NCBI GenBank assembly: GCA_040403535.1
Contig: JBBAKL010000003.1
Coordinates: 1 to 64,000 of the forward strand
Source of the DNA: JAHEYG01 sp040403535
GTDB taxonomy: Bacteria; Bacteroidota; Bacteroidia; B-17B0; Aurantibacillaceae
Length of the DNA: 64,000 nucleotides
Reading direction: 5' to 3'
The notes below the pieces were generated by a model. It had not been told where the DNA came from and ran no database searches. It saw only the letters and a list, made by a program, of their open reading frames with translations. Positions 1 through 9,145 of this stretch are shown in pieces. Each line of letters opens with the position of its first letter. Position 1 is the stretch's first letter. The position numbers were made by a program, and so were the translations under genes.

Positions 1-2
1 TT

Positions 3-632
3 GATACTTATATTAAAGATCCTGCAGAGAAGGATAAATTATTCCACGCTATTGATACTGTACCATGCGTTGGTAAAAAAGCAGAGTGGGCGTTACGTTG
101 GATTAATAATGGTAACTTCGCTGAGCGTTTAATCGCTTTTGCTGCTGTTGAAGGCATTTTCTTCTCCGGTTCATTCTGTTCAATCTTCTGGTTAAAGAAA
201 CGCGGATTAATGCCGGGCTTAAGCTTCAGCAACGAGTTAATTAGCCGCGATGAAGGTTTACACTGCGACTTTGCTTGTTTATTATATACACAGTATATCA
301 AAAACAAAATGCCAATGGAGCAAATTACCAAAATCATTACCGATGCAGTTGCTATCGAAAAAGAATTCGTATCAGATGCTATTCCGGTAAAATTAATTGG
401 TATGAACTCCGATTTAATGTGCCAGTACATTGAATTTGTGGCCGACCGCTTATTAGTGGCATTAGGCTGTTCTAAATTCTATAACGCTGCTAACCCATTC
501 GATTTCATGGAAATGATTTCGTTACAGGGTAAAACCAATTTCTTCGAAAAACGCGTTGCCGAATACCAAAAGGCCGGCGTTATGGGCAAGAAAGAGGATA
601 ACAATGTATTTAAGTTAGACGAAGATTTCTAG
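3..632 (+). CDS. nrdB: Class I ribonucleotide reductase, beta (radical) subunit, 5'-truncated by window
   Basis: The reading frame is already open at the left edge, so only the C-terminal 209 residues are present. The R2 subunit carries the metal/tyrosyl radical centre that starts catalysis in the alpha subunit. Visible marks are the helices around VEGIFFSGSF and SRDEGLHCDFA, which hold Glu and His metal ligands, and an acidic Phe-ending tail (NVFKLDEDF) typical of the peptide that docks on NrdA. The N-terminal part with the remaining ligands and the radical Tyr is outside the window. nrdA follows on the same strand after 238 bases, so the order is nrdB-nrdA. The assignment is secure. Confidence 0.96.
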   Translation, partial: DTYIKDPAEKDKLFHAIDTVPCVGKKAEWALRWINNGNFAERLIAFAAVEGIFFSGSFCSIFWLKKRGLMPGLSFSNELISRDEGLHCDFACLLYTQYIKNKMPMEQITKIITDAVAIEKEFVSDAIPVKLIGMNSDLMCQYIEFVADRLLVALGCSKFYNAANPFDFMEMISLQGKTNFFEKRVAEYQKAGVMGKKEDNNVFKLDEDF

Positions 633-743
633 TAAAAATTCGTCGGTCTCCCACCCCCCCCCATAAAAGTGTTGGACTGTAAAATTAACTCCGATTAAAT
701 CGGTGGCTGGGAATACTAGCTTCCAAACTTTAAAAAAAAAATA

Positions 744-782
744 ATTAACCGTTAAATTGTTGAAATCAATTTAACGGTTAAT
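744..782. repeat. Perfect 16-bp inverted repeat between nrdB and nrdA
   Basis: A perfect 16-bp stem (744-759 and 767-782) encloses a 7-base loop. A-tracts lie on both sides (732-741 and 783-790). Read on the plus strand the hairpin is followed by A residues, so it is not a normal intrinsic terminator for nrdB. Read on the minus strand it is followed by a U-tract, but no minus-strand gene ends here. It lies 89 bases before nrdA and could be an mRNA-processing or regulatory hairpin. The rest of 633-870 shows a 9-C run at 654-662 and no gene. Confidence 0.7.
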
Positions 783-870
783 AAAAAAAAGGCAAAATAT
801 AGTTATAACTTGTAAATACTAAACCGAAACTCAAAAAACCAAAGTAATACTAATTAATCCCCCTTGGCGT

Positions 871-3291
871 ATGTTTGTAATTAAAAGAGATGGCACCCGC
901 GAATCAGTGAAGTTCGACAAGATCACTGCTCGCATTCAGAAATTAAGCTATGGCTTAGATCCTAATCACGTTGATCCTATCCAGGTTGCTAAAAAAGTAA
1001 TTGATGGTGTATTTGATGGTGTAACCACCAGCGAATTAGATAACCTTGCTGCAGAAACTGCCGCGTCGTTAACGGTTCGTCACCCTGATTACGCTTCTTT
1101 AGCTTCTCGTATTGCTGTAAGTAACTTACATAAAAATACAATTAAGTCCTTCTCTAAAACAGTTGAAGCACTTTACAACTACATTGATCCTAAAACAAAT
1201 TTACGCGCGCAATTAATTGCCGACGATGTTTACGAAATTGTACAAAAGAACGCCCTTCTTTTAGATTCGTCAATCATCTACGATCGCGATTTCGGTTATG
1301 ATTATTTTGGTTTTAAAACTTTAGAACGTTCATACTTATTGAAAATGCATGGCAAAGTTGCTGAACGCCCTCAGCACATGTTAATGCGTGTTGCAGTTGG
1401 TATCCACAAAGAAGATGTGGAAGCCGCTATTCAAACATACAACTTAATGAGTGAGCGTTGGTTTACTCATGCCACTCCAACTTTATTTAACGCCGGTACG
1501 CCAAAACCTCAGATGAGTTCTTGCTTCTTATTACAAGTTAAAGAAGACAGTATCGATGGTATTTATGATACATTAAAAAATTGCGCTAAGATTTCTCAAA
1601 GTGCAGGTGGTATTGGTATCAGCATTCACAATGTACGTGCCACAGGTTCTTATATTAAAGGAACCAATGGTACTTCAAATGGTATCATTCCGATGTTAAA
1701 AGTGTACAACGAAACGGCTCGTTACGTTGATCAAGGTGGTGGAAAACGTAAAGGTTCTATCGCAGTTTATTTAGAGCCATGGCATGCTGATATTTTTGAA
1801 TTCTTAGATATCCGTAAAAACCACGGTAAAGAAGAAATGCGCGCGCGCGATTTATTTACCGCATTATGGATTCCGGATTTATTCATGAAGCGTGTAGAAG
1901 CTGAAGGCGACTGGAGTTTAATGTGTCCGAATGAATGTCCGGGCTTAAGCGATTGCCACAGCGAAGAATTTGAAGCATTATATACTAAATACGAGAGCGA
2001 AGGAAAATTCCGTAAACAAATTAAAGCACGCGATTTATGGGCTGAAATCATAAACGCGCAAATTGAAACCGGAAATCCTTACATGTTATTTAAGGATGCT
2101 GCTAACTCAAAATCTAACCAAAAGAATTTAGGTACTATTAAGTCATCTAACTTATGTACTGAGATTATTGAATACACCAGCGCTGATGAAGTTGCAGTGT
2201 GTAACTTAGCTTCGATTGCTTTACCTCGTTTCGTAGATGAGAAAACAGGAACTTTCGATCATCAAAAATTATTTGATATTACCTATGTAGCTACTAAAAA
2301 CTTAAATAAGATTATCGACCGCAACTACTACCCTATTCCTGAGGCGCGTAAATCAAATATGCGTCACCGCCCAATTGGATTAGGCGTACAAGGTTTAGCG
2401 GATGCGTTTATCTTAATGCGTTTTCCATTCGAGAGCGAAGAAGCGAAAAAATTAAACTCTGAAATTTTTGAAACGATTTATTACGCTGCATTAACTGCAA
2501 GTAAAGATTTAGCGAAGATTGACGGTCCTTACGAAACATTTGCGGGTTCACCAATTTCACAAGGTATCTTCCAGCAGGATATGTGGAATGCAACACCAAG
2601 CAGCCGTTGGGAGTGGGATGTGTTACGTGAAGAGATTAAGAAGTTTGGTGTACGCAACTCATTAATGTTAGCACCAATGCCAACAGCAAGTACATCTCAA
2701 ATTTTAGGTAACAACGAATGTTTTGAACCATACACCAGCAATATTTACACACGCCGCGTATTAAGCGGAGAGTTTGTTGTAGTAAACAAACATTTATTAC
2801 GCGACTTAGTGAAATTGGGTATCTGGAATGATGGTTTAAAAAACAAAATCATTGCAGCCAACGGTTCGGTACAGAACATCGACGAGATTCCTGCAAACAT
2901 TAAGGAAATTTACAAAACCGTTTGGGAAATTAAACAACGTACCATTATTGATATGGCTGCTGACCGCGGTGCTTATATCGATCAGTCACAATCATTAAAC
3001 TTATTCATCCAGGATGCGAATTTTGCTAAAATGAGTTCTGCTCACTTCTATGCATGGAAGAAAGGTTTAAAAACAGGTATGTATTACTTACGTACAAAAG
3101 CTGCGGCTGACGCGATTAAGTTCACCGTTGACCAAGGCGCATTAGCAAACCCTGCAGTGCAAGTATTAGGCAACGAAGACCAATTATTAGTAGAGCGCGG
3201 ACAAACACACGTATTAACCTATGAAGAGCAACAAGCACAATTAGCATGCAGCTTAGATAACCCGGATGCATGTGAGGCTTGCGGTAGCTAG
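871..3291 (+). CDS. nrdA: Class I ribonucleoside-diphosphate reductase, alpha subunit
   Basis: This 806-residue large subunit reduces ribonucleoside diphosphates to deoxy forms together with NrdB. The N-terminal ATP-cone (MFVIKRDGTRESVKFDKI, about residues 1-90) is the allosteric activity domain. The active site is visible as SSCFLL with the first redox Cys and SSNLCTEI with the catalytic Asn, Cys and Glu. The C-terminal shuttle cysteines are in CEACGS, the last six residues. Length and motif order match full-length NrdA. The ATG at 871 gives the conserved start of the ATP-cone. It is probably expressed with nrdB, although the 238-base gap contains a strong hairpin. Confidence 0.97.
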   Translation: MFVIKRDGTRESVKFDKITARIQKLSYGLDPNHVDPIQVAKKVIDGVFDGVTTSELDNLAAETAASLTVRHPDYASLASRIAVSNLHKNTIKSFSKTVEALYNYIDPKTNLRAQLIADDVYEIVQKNALLLDSSIIYDRDFGYDYFGFKTLERSYLLKMHGKVAERPQHMLMRVAVGIHKEDVEAAIQTYNLMSERWFTHATPTLFNAGTPKPQMSSCFLLQVKEDSIDGIYDTLKNCAKISQSAGGIGISIHNVRATGSYIKGTNGTSNGIIPMLKVYNETARYVDQGGGKRKGSIAVYLEPWHADIFEFLDIRKNHGKEEMRARDLFTALWIPDLFMKRVEAEGDWSLMCPNECPGLSDCHSEEFEALYTKYESEGKFRKQIKARDLWAEIINAQIETGNPYMLFKDAANSKSNQKNLGTIKSSNLCTEIIEYTSADEVAVCNLASIALPRFVDEKTGTFDHQKLFDITYVATKNLNKIIDRNYYPIPEARKSNMRHRPIGLGVQGLADAFILMRFPFESEEAKKLNSEIFETIYYAALTASKDLAKIDGPYETFAGSPISQGIFQQDMWNATPSSRWEWDVLREEIKKFGVRNSLMLAPMPTASTSQILGNNECFEPYTSNIYTRRVLSGEFVVVNKHLLRDLVKLGIWNDGLKNKIIAANGSVQNIDEIPANIKEIYKTVWEIKQRTIIDMAADRGAYIDQSQSLNLFIQDANFAKMSSAHFYAWKKGLKTGMYYLRTKAAADAIKFTVDQGALANPAVQVLGNEDQLLVERGQTHVLTYEEQQAQLACSLDNPDACEACGS

Positions 3292-3296
3292 TACTC

Positions 3297-3354
3297 TGTC
3301 ATCCCGGACTTGTTTCGGGATCTTTAAAGATGCTGAAACAAGTTCAGCATGACA
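3297..3354. repeat. 58-bp imperfect palindromic intergenic repeat (REP-like)
   Basis: The segment just after the nrdA stop starts TGTCATCCCGG and ends CAGCATGACA, with the inner arms CCCGGACTTGTTTCGGGATC and GCTGAAACAAGTTCAGC forming further hairpins. Nested palindromes of this kind are common as dispersed intergenic elements in many bacterial genomes. Only one copy is seen in this window, so its dispersed nature is inferred. Confidence 0.6.
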
Positions 3355-3370
3355 GAAAGATAAATAATAC

Positions 3371-3400
3371 AAAAGCCCTGCAGAAATGTGGGGCTTTTGG
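3371..3400 (+). terminator. Intrinsic terminator-like hairpin downstream of nrdA
   Basis: The stem AAAAGCCC (3371-3378) pairs with GGGCTTTT (3391-3398), extended by three weaker pairs around an AGAAAT loop. The same loop and right arm recur in the two terminators near tRNA-Val. The rest of the gap 3401-3603 shows no gene. Confidence 0.7.
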
Positions 3401-3603
3401 TTAATTGAAAATAACCGCCAAATAATAATAAGTGTACAAAACATAATAAATCTCTTTACAACAAAAAATCATACTTAAAATATAGAAAACTGGAATACAG
3501 ATTTAGAACAGATTGACAACGTTTACGATATTGGAATTTTATATTAAGACCAAAAAATGTTATTTGTAACAATATTTGTACATTTATGTTAAACGCTTAG
3601 ACT

Positions 3604-5061
3604 ATGAAAAAAATAATTACCCTATTGTTTTTCCTTCCCATTATCATTGGCGCTCAAACTATAAGTGTTATTAAAAACTATAGTTTAACGTATAGCACTC
3701 CCGTAAAACCTAACACAACCCTTTCAGGTAACAGGATATTTTACACCTACAACAAATCCAATGGACCAATCATTCAAAAGAATGATTTAGATGGTAATCC
3801 ATTAAAAACAATTTCTCTTAGTGATACGACTGCTAAAGCGACACACATTGTCGCCTCAGGAAACACTGTATTTCTTTGTGGTACCCGTTCTTTTTCTTCA
3901 GGAATCATTCCTTTTGTTTGCAGTTTAGACACGGGCTTAAATGGAATTAACTTTTATACCGAATACAGCTCATTAACTTCGTCAACAATTACACCACTTG
4001 ATATGGTACGCTACAACACCGGCGAAATTGCCCTGGTTGGTTCGGCAAGCACCACAACAGTCGGCATCAATCGTGGTTATTATTTGTGCGTGAACCCTTC
4101 TAATGGAAATGTTATTGCTCAGAAAACCTATACAAGTTTAGGTTCTTGCCGATTAAGAGCGATGACCCAAATTAGTAATAACTCTATCCTGGTTTACGGC
4201 GGATCTAATCCGTCACAACCGGGAGGATTTGTGATGCGTATGAATAAGAATGGTGTTCCGCTCGGAACTCCTTTACAAATTAATGTATGCGATCCTTGTC
4301 CTTTGTTCAAACTACGTAAACTAAATGCCAGTTATGTGTTGATGTTTTATCAAGGTACATGTGTAAAAATTGACACCGCACTCTCTATAAATCCTAAACC
4401 AATTTGTGGTGATGCCTTAGCAACCTATGTCAATGGTGATTTAATCAATAATAAAATTGTATTTTGGAGAGGTGTAGGTATCAATAACAAAATGGTTATT
4501 TATGATACCAATTACACTTTTGTGAGTGGTCGTGACTACGCAACAAGTTCCAATCATTTAGCAGAATCTATTACCGGACTTGCCACACCTTCTAATATGT
4601 ATTTTGTTTACGGCTCTCTTTCAGCAGGCAATTTCGAATTATTAAAAACACAAGCATTAGGCGAAATTTCTTGTTCCACTGCTTTTACTTCTAGCCTTGG
4701 GGTTAATAGCCTCACTGTTTCACCGGCTTCGGTTACGTTCGCCAACCACACCTATCATGTTAATCAAAACTTCTTCCCAACTAATATGATTGTACAGCAT
4801 TCGTATAGTTGTTTAAGCACTTCCGTTCATGAATTAAAAAAATCCCATCTGGAAATAAAAAAGTCTGACCATTCTTATTACATTTCTTCTGATGCCGATA
4901 TAACTGAAATTGAATTGTATGATCTTCTTGGTAGGAAAATACTTTCTAAGGAAATAAAAGCAAGATCAGCATTCATAAACCTTAGTACTTACAATAAAGG
5001 TATTTATATACTTCATACCATTATTAATAACGAAACGTATTCTCATAAACTCTTAAATTAG
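3604..5061 (+). CDS. Secreted protein with T9SS type A sorting domain
   Basis: The protein has 485 residues. A Sec signal peptide (KKIITLLFFLPIIIGAQ) is followed by about 390 residues of beta-rich sequence with no motif I recognise; the repeated short strands could be a beta-propeller, which is inference. The last 75 residues look like a Por-secretion type A C-terminal signal: a diverged linker, IELYDLLGRKILSKEIK, LSTYNKGIYILHTI, then a short basic tail. Such proteins cross the outer membrane through the T9SS and are released or surface-anchored. It is monocistronic, with its own gap upstream. The function of the main body is unknown. Confidence 0.8.
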   Translation: MKKIITLLFFLPIIIGAQTISVIKNYSLTYSTPVKPNTTLSGNRIFYTYNKSNGPIIQKNDLDGNPLKTISLSDTTAKATHIVASGNTVFLCGTRSFSSGIIPFVCSLDTGLNGINFYTEYSSLTSSTITPLDMVRYNTGEIALVGSASTTTVGINRGYYLCVNPSNGNVIAQKTYTSLGSCRLRAMTQISNNSILVYGGSNPSQPGGFVMRMNKNGVPLGTPLQINVCDPCPLFKLRKLNASYVLMFYQGTCVKIDTALSINPKPICGDALATYVNGDLINNKIVFWRGVGINNKMVIYDTNYTFVSGRDYATSSNHLAESITGLATPSNMYFVYGSLSAGNFELLKTQALGEISCSTAFTSSLGVNSLTVSPASVTFANHTYHVNQNFFPTNMIVQHSYSCLSTSVHELKKSHLEIKKSDHSYYISSDADITEIELYDLLGRKILSKEIKARSAFINLSTYNKGIYILHTIINNETYSHKLLN

Positions 5062-5152
5062 AAATTATAGATTTGCATTTAAAGAACCGTTACCTGTAAT
5101 TAGATCATTAAGATTCATTGCTGTCTAAAAATTATTTACGTAATTAATTACT

Positions 5153-5851
5153 ATGAAATATCAGCTTACATTACTTCCGTTACTGTTATTATTTTCATGC
5201 AGTGAACCTAAATCCCACAAAGAATCAAACCACACGGAAAGTGATTCTACAAAGCACCAACACCACCATGGTCATGCCAACCACCACATGAACCAAAGAC
5301 CGTTCGAAGAATTGGTAGAAAATTTTGAAAACCCTAAACGTGATGAATGGCAGCAACCCGAAAAAGTAATTGCTTTCTTAGGCGATTTAAAAAACAAAAC
5401 GGTGATCGATATTGGAGCAGGTACCGCCTACTTCGAATCCAAAATTAAGGAACCAAGTGCAAAATTAATTGCAGCGGATGTTGACAACCGCTTTATTGAT
5501 TACATGAATAAGCGAATTAAAAACGAAAATTTAAACAACCTCAGCACACGCAAAGCCGAATACGAAAACCCTCCCATTTATGCATCAGAAGCAGATGTGG
5601 TATTTATGGTAGATGTGTATCACCACATAGAAAACCGAATTGATTATTTCAAAAAAGTAAAAACCGGACTAAAACCTAATGGACATCTCGTGATAGTAGA
5701 TTTTAAAAAAGGAGATTTTGAAGTTGGTCCGCCAGACGACATGAAGTTGCAGGCTTCACAAATCATCAGCGAAATGAAAGAAGCGGGTTTAAAATTAAAT
5801 ACCGCCGACAGCACAACGCTTCAGTACCAGTACATGCTGAAGTTTAATTAA
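5153..5851 (+). CDS. Predicted lipoprotein SAM-dependent methyltransferase, class I
   Basis: The 232-residue protein begins with a lipoprotein signal peptide (LLLLFSCSEP, Cys at about residue 16), then a His-rich linker with clusters HQHHHGHANHH. From about residue 60 there is a Rossmann methyltransferase domain: motif I VIDIGAGTAYFE, an acidic strand end (LIAADVD), and VVFMVDVYHHIENR followed by LKPNGHLVIVDF as the post-I motifs. The lead-in DEWQQPEKVIAFLG resembles a family of exported methyltransferase-like proteins as I remember it. If exported, a source of SAM outside the cytoplasm is unexplained, so it may bind another ligand. The His-rich linker suggests metal binding. The domain call is firm; the role is unknown. 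Confidence 0.8.
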   Translation: MKYQLTLLPLLLLFSCSEPKSHKESNHTESDSTKHQHHHGHANHHMNQRPFEELVENFENPKRDEWQQPEKVIAFLGDLKNKTVIDIGAGTAYFESKIKEPSAKLIAADVDNRFIDYMNKRIKNENLNNLSTRKAEYENPPIYASEADVVFMVDVYHHIENRIDYFKKVKTGLKPNGHLVIVDFKKGDFEVGPPDDMKLQASQIISEMKEAGLKLNTADSTTLQYQYMLKFN

Positions 5852-5854
5852 AAC

Positions 5855-5883
5855 AAAACCCCGAAGCTTAGCTCCGGGGTTTT
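5855..5883 (+). terminator. Intrinsic terminator after the methyltransferase gene
   Basis: The stem AAAACCCCG (5855-5863) pairs with CGGGGTTTT (5875-5883) and is followed by AATTTTT. It sits directly behind the stop codon at 5849-5851 and separates this gene from the convergent cold-shock gene. Confidence 0.85.
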
Positions 5884-5927
5884 AATTTTTCACTTTAAAT
5901 ATAGAGTGAAAAAATGGTAAAATGCAA

Positions 5928-6116
5928 TTAAGCTAATTTTACATTAACAGCATTTAAGCCTTTCTTTCCTTCTTGAACGTCATAAACTACATTGTCATTC
6001 TCGCGGATTTCTTCTTTTAATCCTGATACATGAACAAAGATCTCTTGTCCATCATCACCTTTAATAAATCCGAAACCTTTTACGTCGTTAAAAAATTTTA
6101 CTGTACCGTTTTTCAT
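5928..6116 (-). CDS. Cold-shock protein, CspA family
   Basis: This is a 62-residue single cold-shock domain protein. RNP1 is seen as KGFGFIKG and RNP2 as EIFVHVSGL, with the opening NGTVKFFNDV and the closing VVYDVQEGKKGLNAVNV. It binds single-stranded RNA and DNA and acts as an RNA chaperone. It is encoded 80 bases downstream of a DEAD-box helicase on the same strand, a pairing that fits a joint role in unwinding mRNA structure. Its leader holds a GGAGG (6136-6140 on the minus strand), but 19 bases from the ATG, too far for a normal ribosome binding site. Confidence 0.95.
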   Translation of the reverse strand: MKNGTVKFFNDVKGFGFIKGDDGQEIFVHVSGLKEEIRENDNVVYDVQEGKKGLNAVNVKLA

Positions 6117-6196
6117 TTTGTTTTGTTTTTTTGCCCCTCCTGGTTAGAAAGAGCGGGTTATTATTTGTTTTATTTTATTTATTGGCAAACCAATTA

Positions 6197-7321
6197 TTAA
6201 AACGGATGAGCTGATACCTCAATGTTTTTCTTAATTAATTTACTAATGTCTTTCATATAGCTTACTTCTTCCTGAGAACAAAACGATAAAGCAATACCGC
6301 TTGCCCCTGCTCGTCCCGTTCTGCCAATACGGTGAACATAGGTTTCTGCCACTTCAGGAATTTCATAATTGATTACGTGCGATAGTTTATCTACATCAAT
6401 ACCGCGTGAAGCAATATCGGTAGCAACTAAAACACGAATGCTGCGGTTTTTAAATCCTTTCAACGCACGTTCACGCGCGCCTTGTGATTTATTGCCATGA
6501 ATGGCTTCCGCTTTAATGCCGTCGCTGTTTAAGTCTTTGGCCACTTTATCCGCCCCGCGTTTAGTACGGGTAAATACCAGCACATGCTCAATGTCGTTAT
6601 TCTTTAATACATGTTTTAGTAATGAACGTTTGTTTTCACGTTTTACATAAAACACACTTTGCTGAACCAATGTAGCTGTAGAAGAAACTGGAGTTACCGC
6701 TACCTGCACCGGATGTTTAAGAATAGTGTTCGCCAGTTTCATAATATCAGGCGATGCTGTTGCAGAGAAAAATAAAGTCTGACGCTTTGCCGGTAATTTT
6801 GCAATCACCTTTTTCATATCGTTAATAAAGCCCATATCCAACATACGATCGGCTTCATCCAATACAAAATGTTCGATGTGATCCAGCTTAATAAATCCCT
6901 GATTCATTAAATCTAATAATCGACCCGGAGTGGCTATTAAAATATCTACACCGGCGCGCAATGCTTTTGTTTGTGCTAATTGTGATACGCCACCAAAAAC
7001 AGTGGTATGCGATAAACGCAAGTTATATCCGTAATCTTTAAAACTGTCGCTGATCTGTAATGCTAATTCACGCGTTGGCGCTAAAATTAAAGCCTTAATG
7101 GCGCGTGATTTGTTGTTTTCTTTGTTGCTGTCTAATAATTGTAAAATCGGTAATGCAAAGGCAGCTGTTTTGCCGGTACCGGTTTGTGCGCATCCAAAAA
7201 TATCGCGGCCTTCTAAAATTGCCGGAATCGATTGTTGCTGAATTGAAGTGGGAGTTGTGTACCCAACCTTATCTAAGGCCAAAATCAGAGGCTTGATAAG
7301 TTTTAAATCTGTAAAAGTCAT
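6197..7321 (-). CDS. DEAD-box ATP-dependent RNA helicase, RhlE-like
   Basis: The 374-residue helicase core has all motifs in order: Q motif (GYTTPTSIQQQSIP), I AQTGTGKT, Ia PTRELALQI, Ib TPGRLLDL, II DEADRMLDMGF, III FFSATAS, IV VFTRTKRG, V VATDIASRGIDV and VI HRIGRTGRAG. There is almost no C-terminal extension, so it is a minimal RhlE-type protein. It unwinds short RNA duplexes using ATP, probably in ribosome assembly or mRNA decay. The ATG at 7321 lies just before the Q motif. The gap 7322-7627 upstream (306 bases) contains no gene or RNA that I can recognise and presumably holds the promoter. Confidence 0.95.
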   Translation of the reverse strand: MTFTDLKLIKPLILALDKVGYTTPTSIQQQSIPAILEGRDIFGCAQTGTGKTAAFALPILQLLDSNKENNKSRAIKALILAPTRELALQISDSFKDYGYNLRLSHTTVFGGVSQLAQTKALRAGVDILIATPGRLLDLMNQGFIKLDHIEHFVLDEADRMLDMGFINDMKKVIAKLPAKRQTLFFSATASPDIMKLANTILKHPVQVAVTPVSSTATLVQQSVFYVKRENKRSLLKHVLKNNDIEHVLVFTRTKRGADKVAKDLNSDGIKAEAIHGNKSQGARERALKGFKNRSIRVLVATDIASRGIDVDKLSHVINYEIPEVAETYVHRIGRTGRAGASGIALSFCSQEEVSYMKDISKLIKKNIEVSAHPF

Positions 7322-7627
7322 TAATTGTTTTTAAATAAATACTCGGTAACGTGTAATTCTACATTCATACCATCATTTGGTGCTAGAAAAATGTAAAGTT
7401 AAACCGAATTGCAATTAAGGGGTTACAAACAGATTGAGATACAATCTTCTAAAGACAGAACAAATGTACAACATTAAATGCCGGAAACCTAATTTATTAT
7501 TCTTAAGCCCAAATATCAGTCCTAAAAACAACCGTAATCTGCTAAACGTTAGCTTGGTGATAAGAAATAATACCTGAACGGTTATACACCGTATGTATTA
7601 TTTAAACATGAATGAATATTGAAATTT

Positions 7628-8896
7628 CTAGTTTTTGAAAAACTTGAACTCTGTTCTGCGGTTATAATCGTTTTCTTCTTCAAAACAAAGCACATCGTTT
7701 TTACATCTGTTTCGGATTTGCGTTTCGCCTTTTCCTAAGGATGTCAGTCGTTTGTCTTTGATGCCGGCAGCTATAAGGTATCGCACCACTTCTGCGGCAC
7801 GCTCTTGTGATAATTTTAAATTGAATGCATCATCGCCCTGCGAATCAGTATGCGATGTGATTTCTAAACGCACATTAGGATTATCATTTAAGATTTTTAT
7901 AATCTTATCCATTACAGGCTTCGATTCGGGACGAATGTCTTTCTTTCCCAATTCATAATAAATAAACTGAATGGAAGTCATTTCTTTTTCTTCTGATTCA
8001 GCAAAAGTTTCATAACGGGCGGAAATATCTTCATAAGGTTCGTACTCTGACAAACGAACTACATCCGCCTGCAACATTTTATATTCTAAACCCGCTGCTG
8101 TAATATTAAATTTTGTGATCTCTTGTCCGCTTCGCGTTAGCAACATCACATTTTCAACCACCGATACCGGATTGACACGCAAAATATAATTTGTGTTCTT
8201 ATCGGGAACATACAATTCAAAATCACCCTTCGCATTCGTATGGGTGCCAACAATGGTATCGTTTTTTTTGGTAGCAACCAAATACACCGACGACATACCT
8301 AAAGGTTCGCGTTTGCCATCAATTTCGGCAACCAGTTTTGCGCGTATAACCGTACTGTTCTTGGTATTGTAATCAAATTTAGCAATGGAACTCGACCAAC
8401 GCAAAATAGTTCCTTCCGGCGCAATGATGGTAATTTTACTGAACAATTGTTTACTGCGTAAATCACCGGCACTGTTGTTTCCTAAATTATAATAATCAAT
8501 TTTATAAGTAGAGTTGGATTTAAATGGCTTTTTAGCTTTGATAAACTCCTGCCATTTGGCAAGATTAGGTCCGTAATCGTACGATAGACATACCACCTTC
8601 ACATTCTTGATTTTTGCTTGCAATAAAATTTCAACGATTTCACTCTCGAGCTGTTTAATGGAGTCGGCGTTATCCACACCTTTCCCTTCATCGCGCCAAC
8701 GGTATTTATAAACGATTAAATACTTGTTGTCAGCCGGAATTTTAAAATCAACTTTATTATTATCGATATCCGTTACCGATAAAGATTCATTAATAACGTC
8801 ACCCAGTTTCACATCTGATTGCTGAGCAAAAATTACTTGTGATGTAAGTAAAAACAAAACAAATGTTATGTAACGATATAGCGCACTTAATTTCAC
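7628..8896 (-). CDS. OmpA-family protein with a thioredoxin-fold-like N-terminal region
   Basis: The protein has 422 residues. A signal peptide (FVLFLLTSQVIFAQ) is followed by about 160 residues that look like a redoxin-type fold (YLIVYKYRWRDEG, VKVVCLSYDYG, KITIIAPEGTILR) but lack a CxxC. A carboxypeptidase-regulatory-like beta domain comes next (SSVYLVATKKNDTIVGTHTN). The C-terminal OmpA domain binds peptidoglycan (LEITSHTDSQGDDAFNLKLSQERA, then NDYNRRTEFKF). It is therefore likely periplasmic or outer-membrane associated. The start is GTG at 8896. The gap 8897-9145 downstream of the next gene shows nothing recognisable. The redoxin reading is tentative. Confidence 0.8.
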   Translation of the reverse strand: MKLSALYRYITFVLFLLTSQVIFAQQSDVKLGDVINESLSVTDIDNNKVDFKIPADNKYLIVYKYRWRDEGKGVDNADSIKQLESEIVEILLQAKIKNVKVVCLSYDYGPNLAKWQEFIKAKKPFKSNSTYKIDYYNLGNNSAGDLRSKQLFSKITIIAPEGTILRWSSSIAKFDYNTKNSTVIRAKLVAEIDGKREPLGMSSVYLVATKKNDTIVGTHTNAKGDFELYVPDKNTNYILRVNPVSVVENVMLLTRSGQEITKFNITAAGLEYKMLQADVVRLSEYEPYEDISARYETFAESEEKEMTSIQFIYYELGKKDIRPESKPVMDKIIKILNDNPNVRLEITSHTDSQGDDAFNLKLSQERAAEVVRYLIAAGIKDKRLTSLGKGETQIRNRCKNDVLCFEEENDYNRRTEFKFFKN

Positions 8897-9145
8897 TCAA
8901 TTTAAAGATACGTATTTTTTTGAACTATAAAGGGGGCTTTAACAGAATGTTTGCAAACATTTAACTAATAATTAAGTGCGAAAAAGAAGAAAATTGCAGC
9001 TATTTCAAAGCGCCAATTACCGGTTTAAAAACATTTCGAATAATTCGTACTAACAAATCAGTTTACCAAACAGAACGCTGCAAGAAAAATTATTAAACTA
9101 AACAGATACGAAATAAAAAAGCTGCGTTACTGCAACTTTTTCTAT

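Noticed and set aside
633..870. Riboswitch or cobalamin element upstream of nrdA
   Set aside because: No conserved B12-box or other aptamer core is recognisable; only a simple hairpin, a C-run and A-tracts are present.
6136..6140. Shine-Dalgarno site of the cold-shock gene
   Set aside because: GGAGG lies 19 bases from the start codon, outside the normal spacing, and most genes here have no such sequence.
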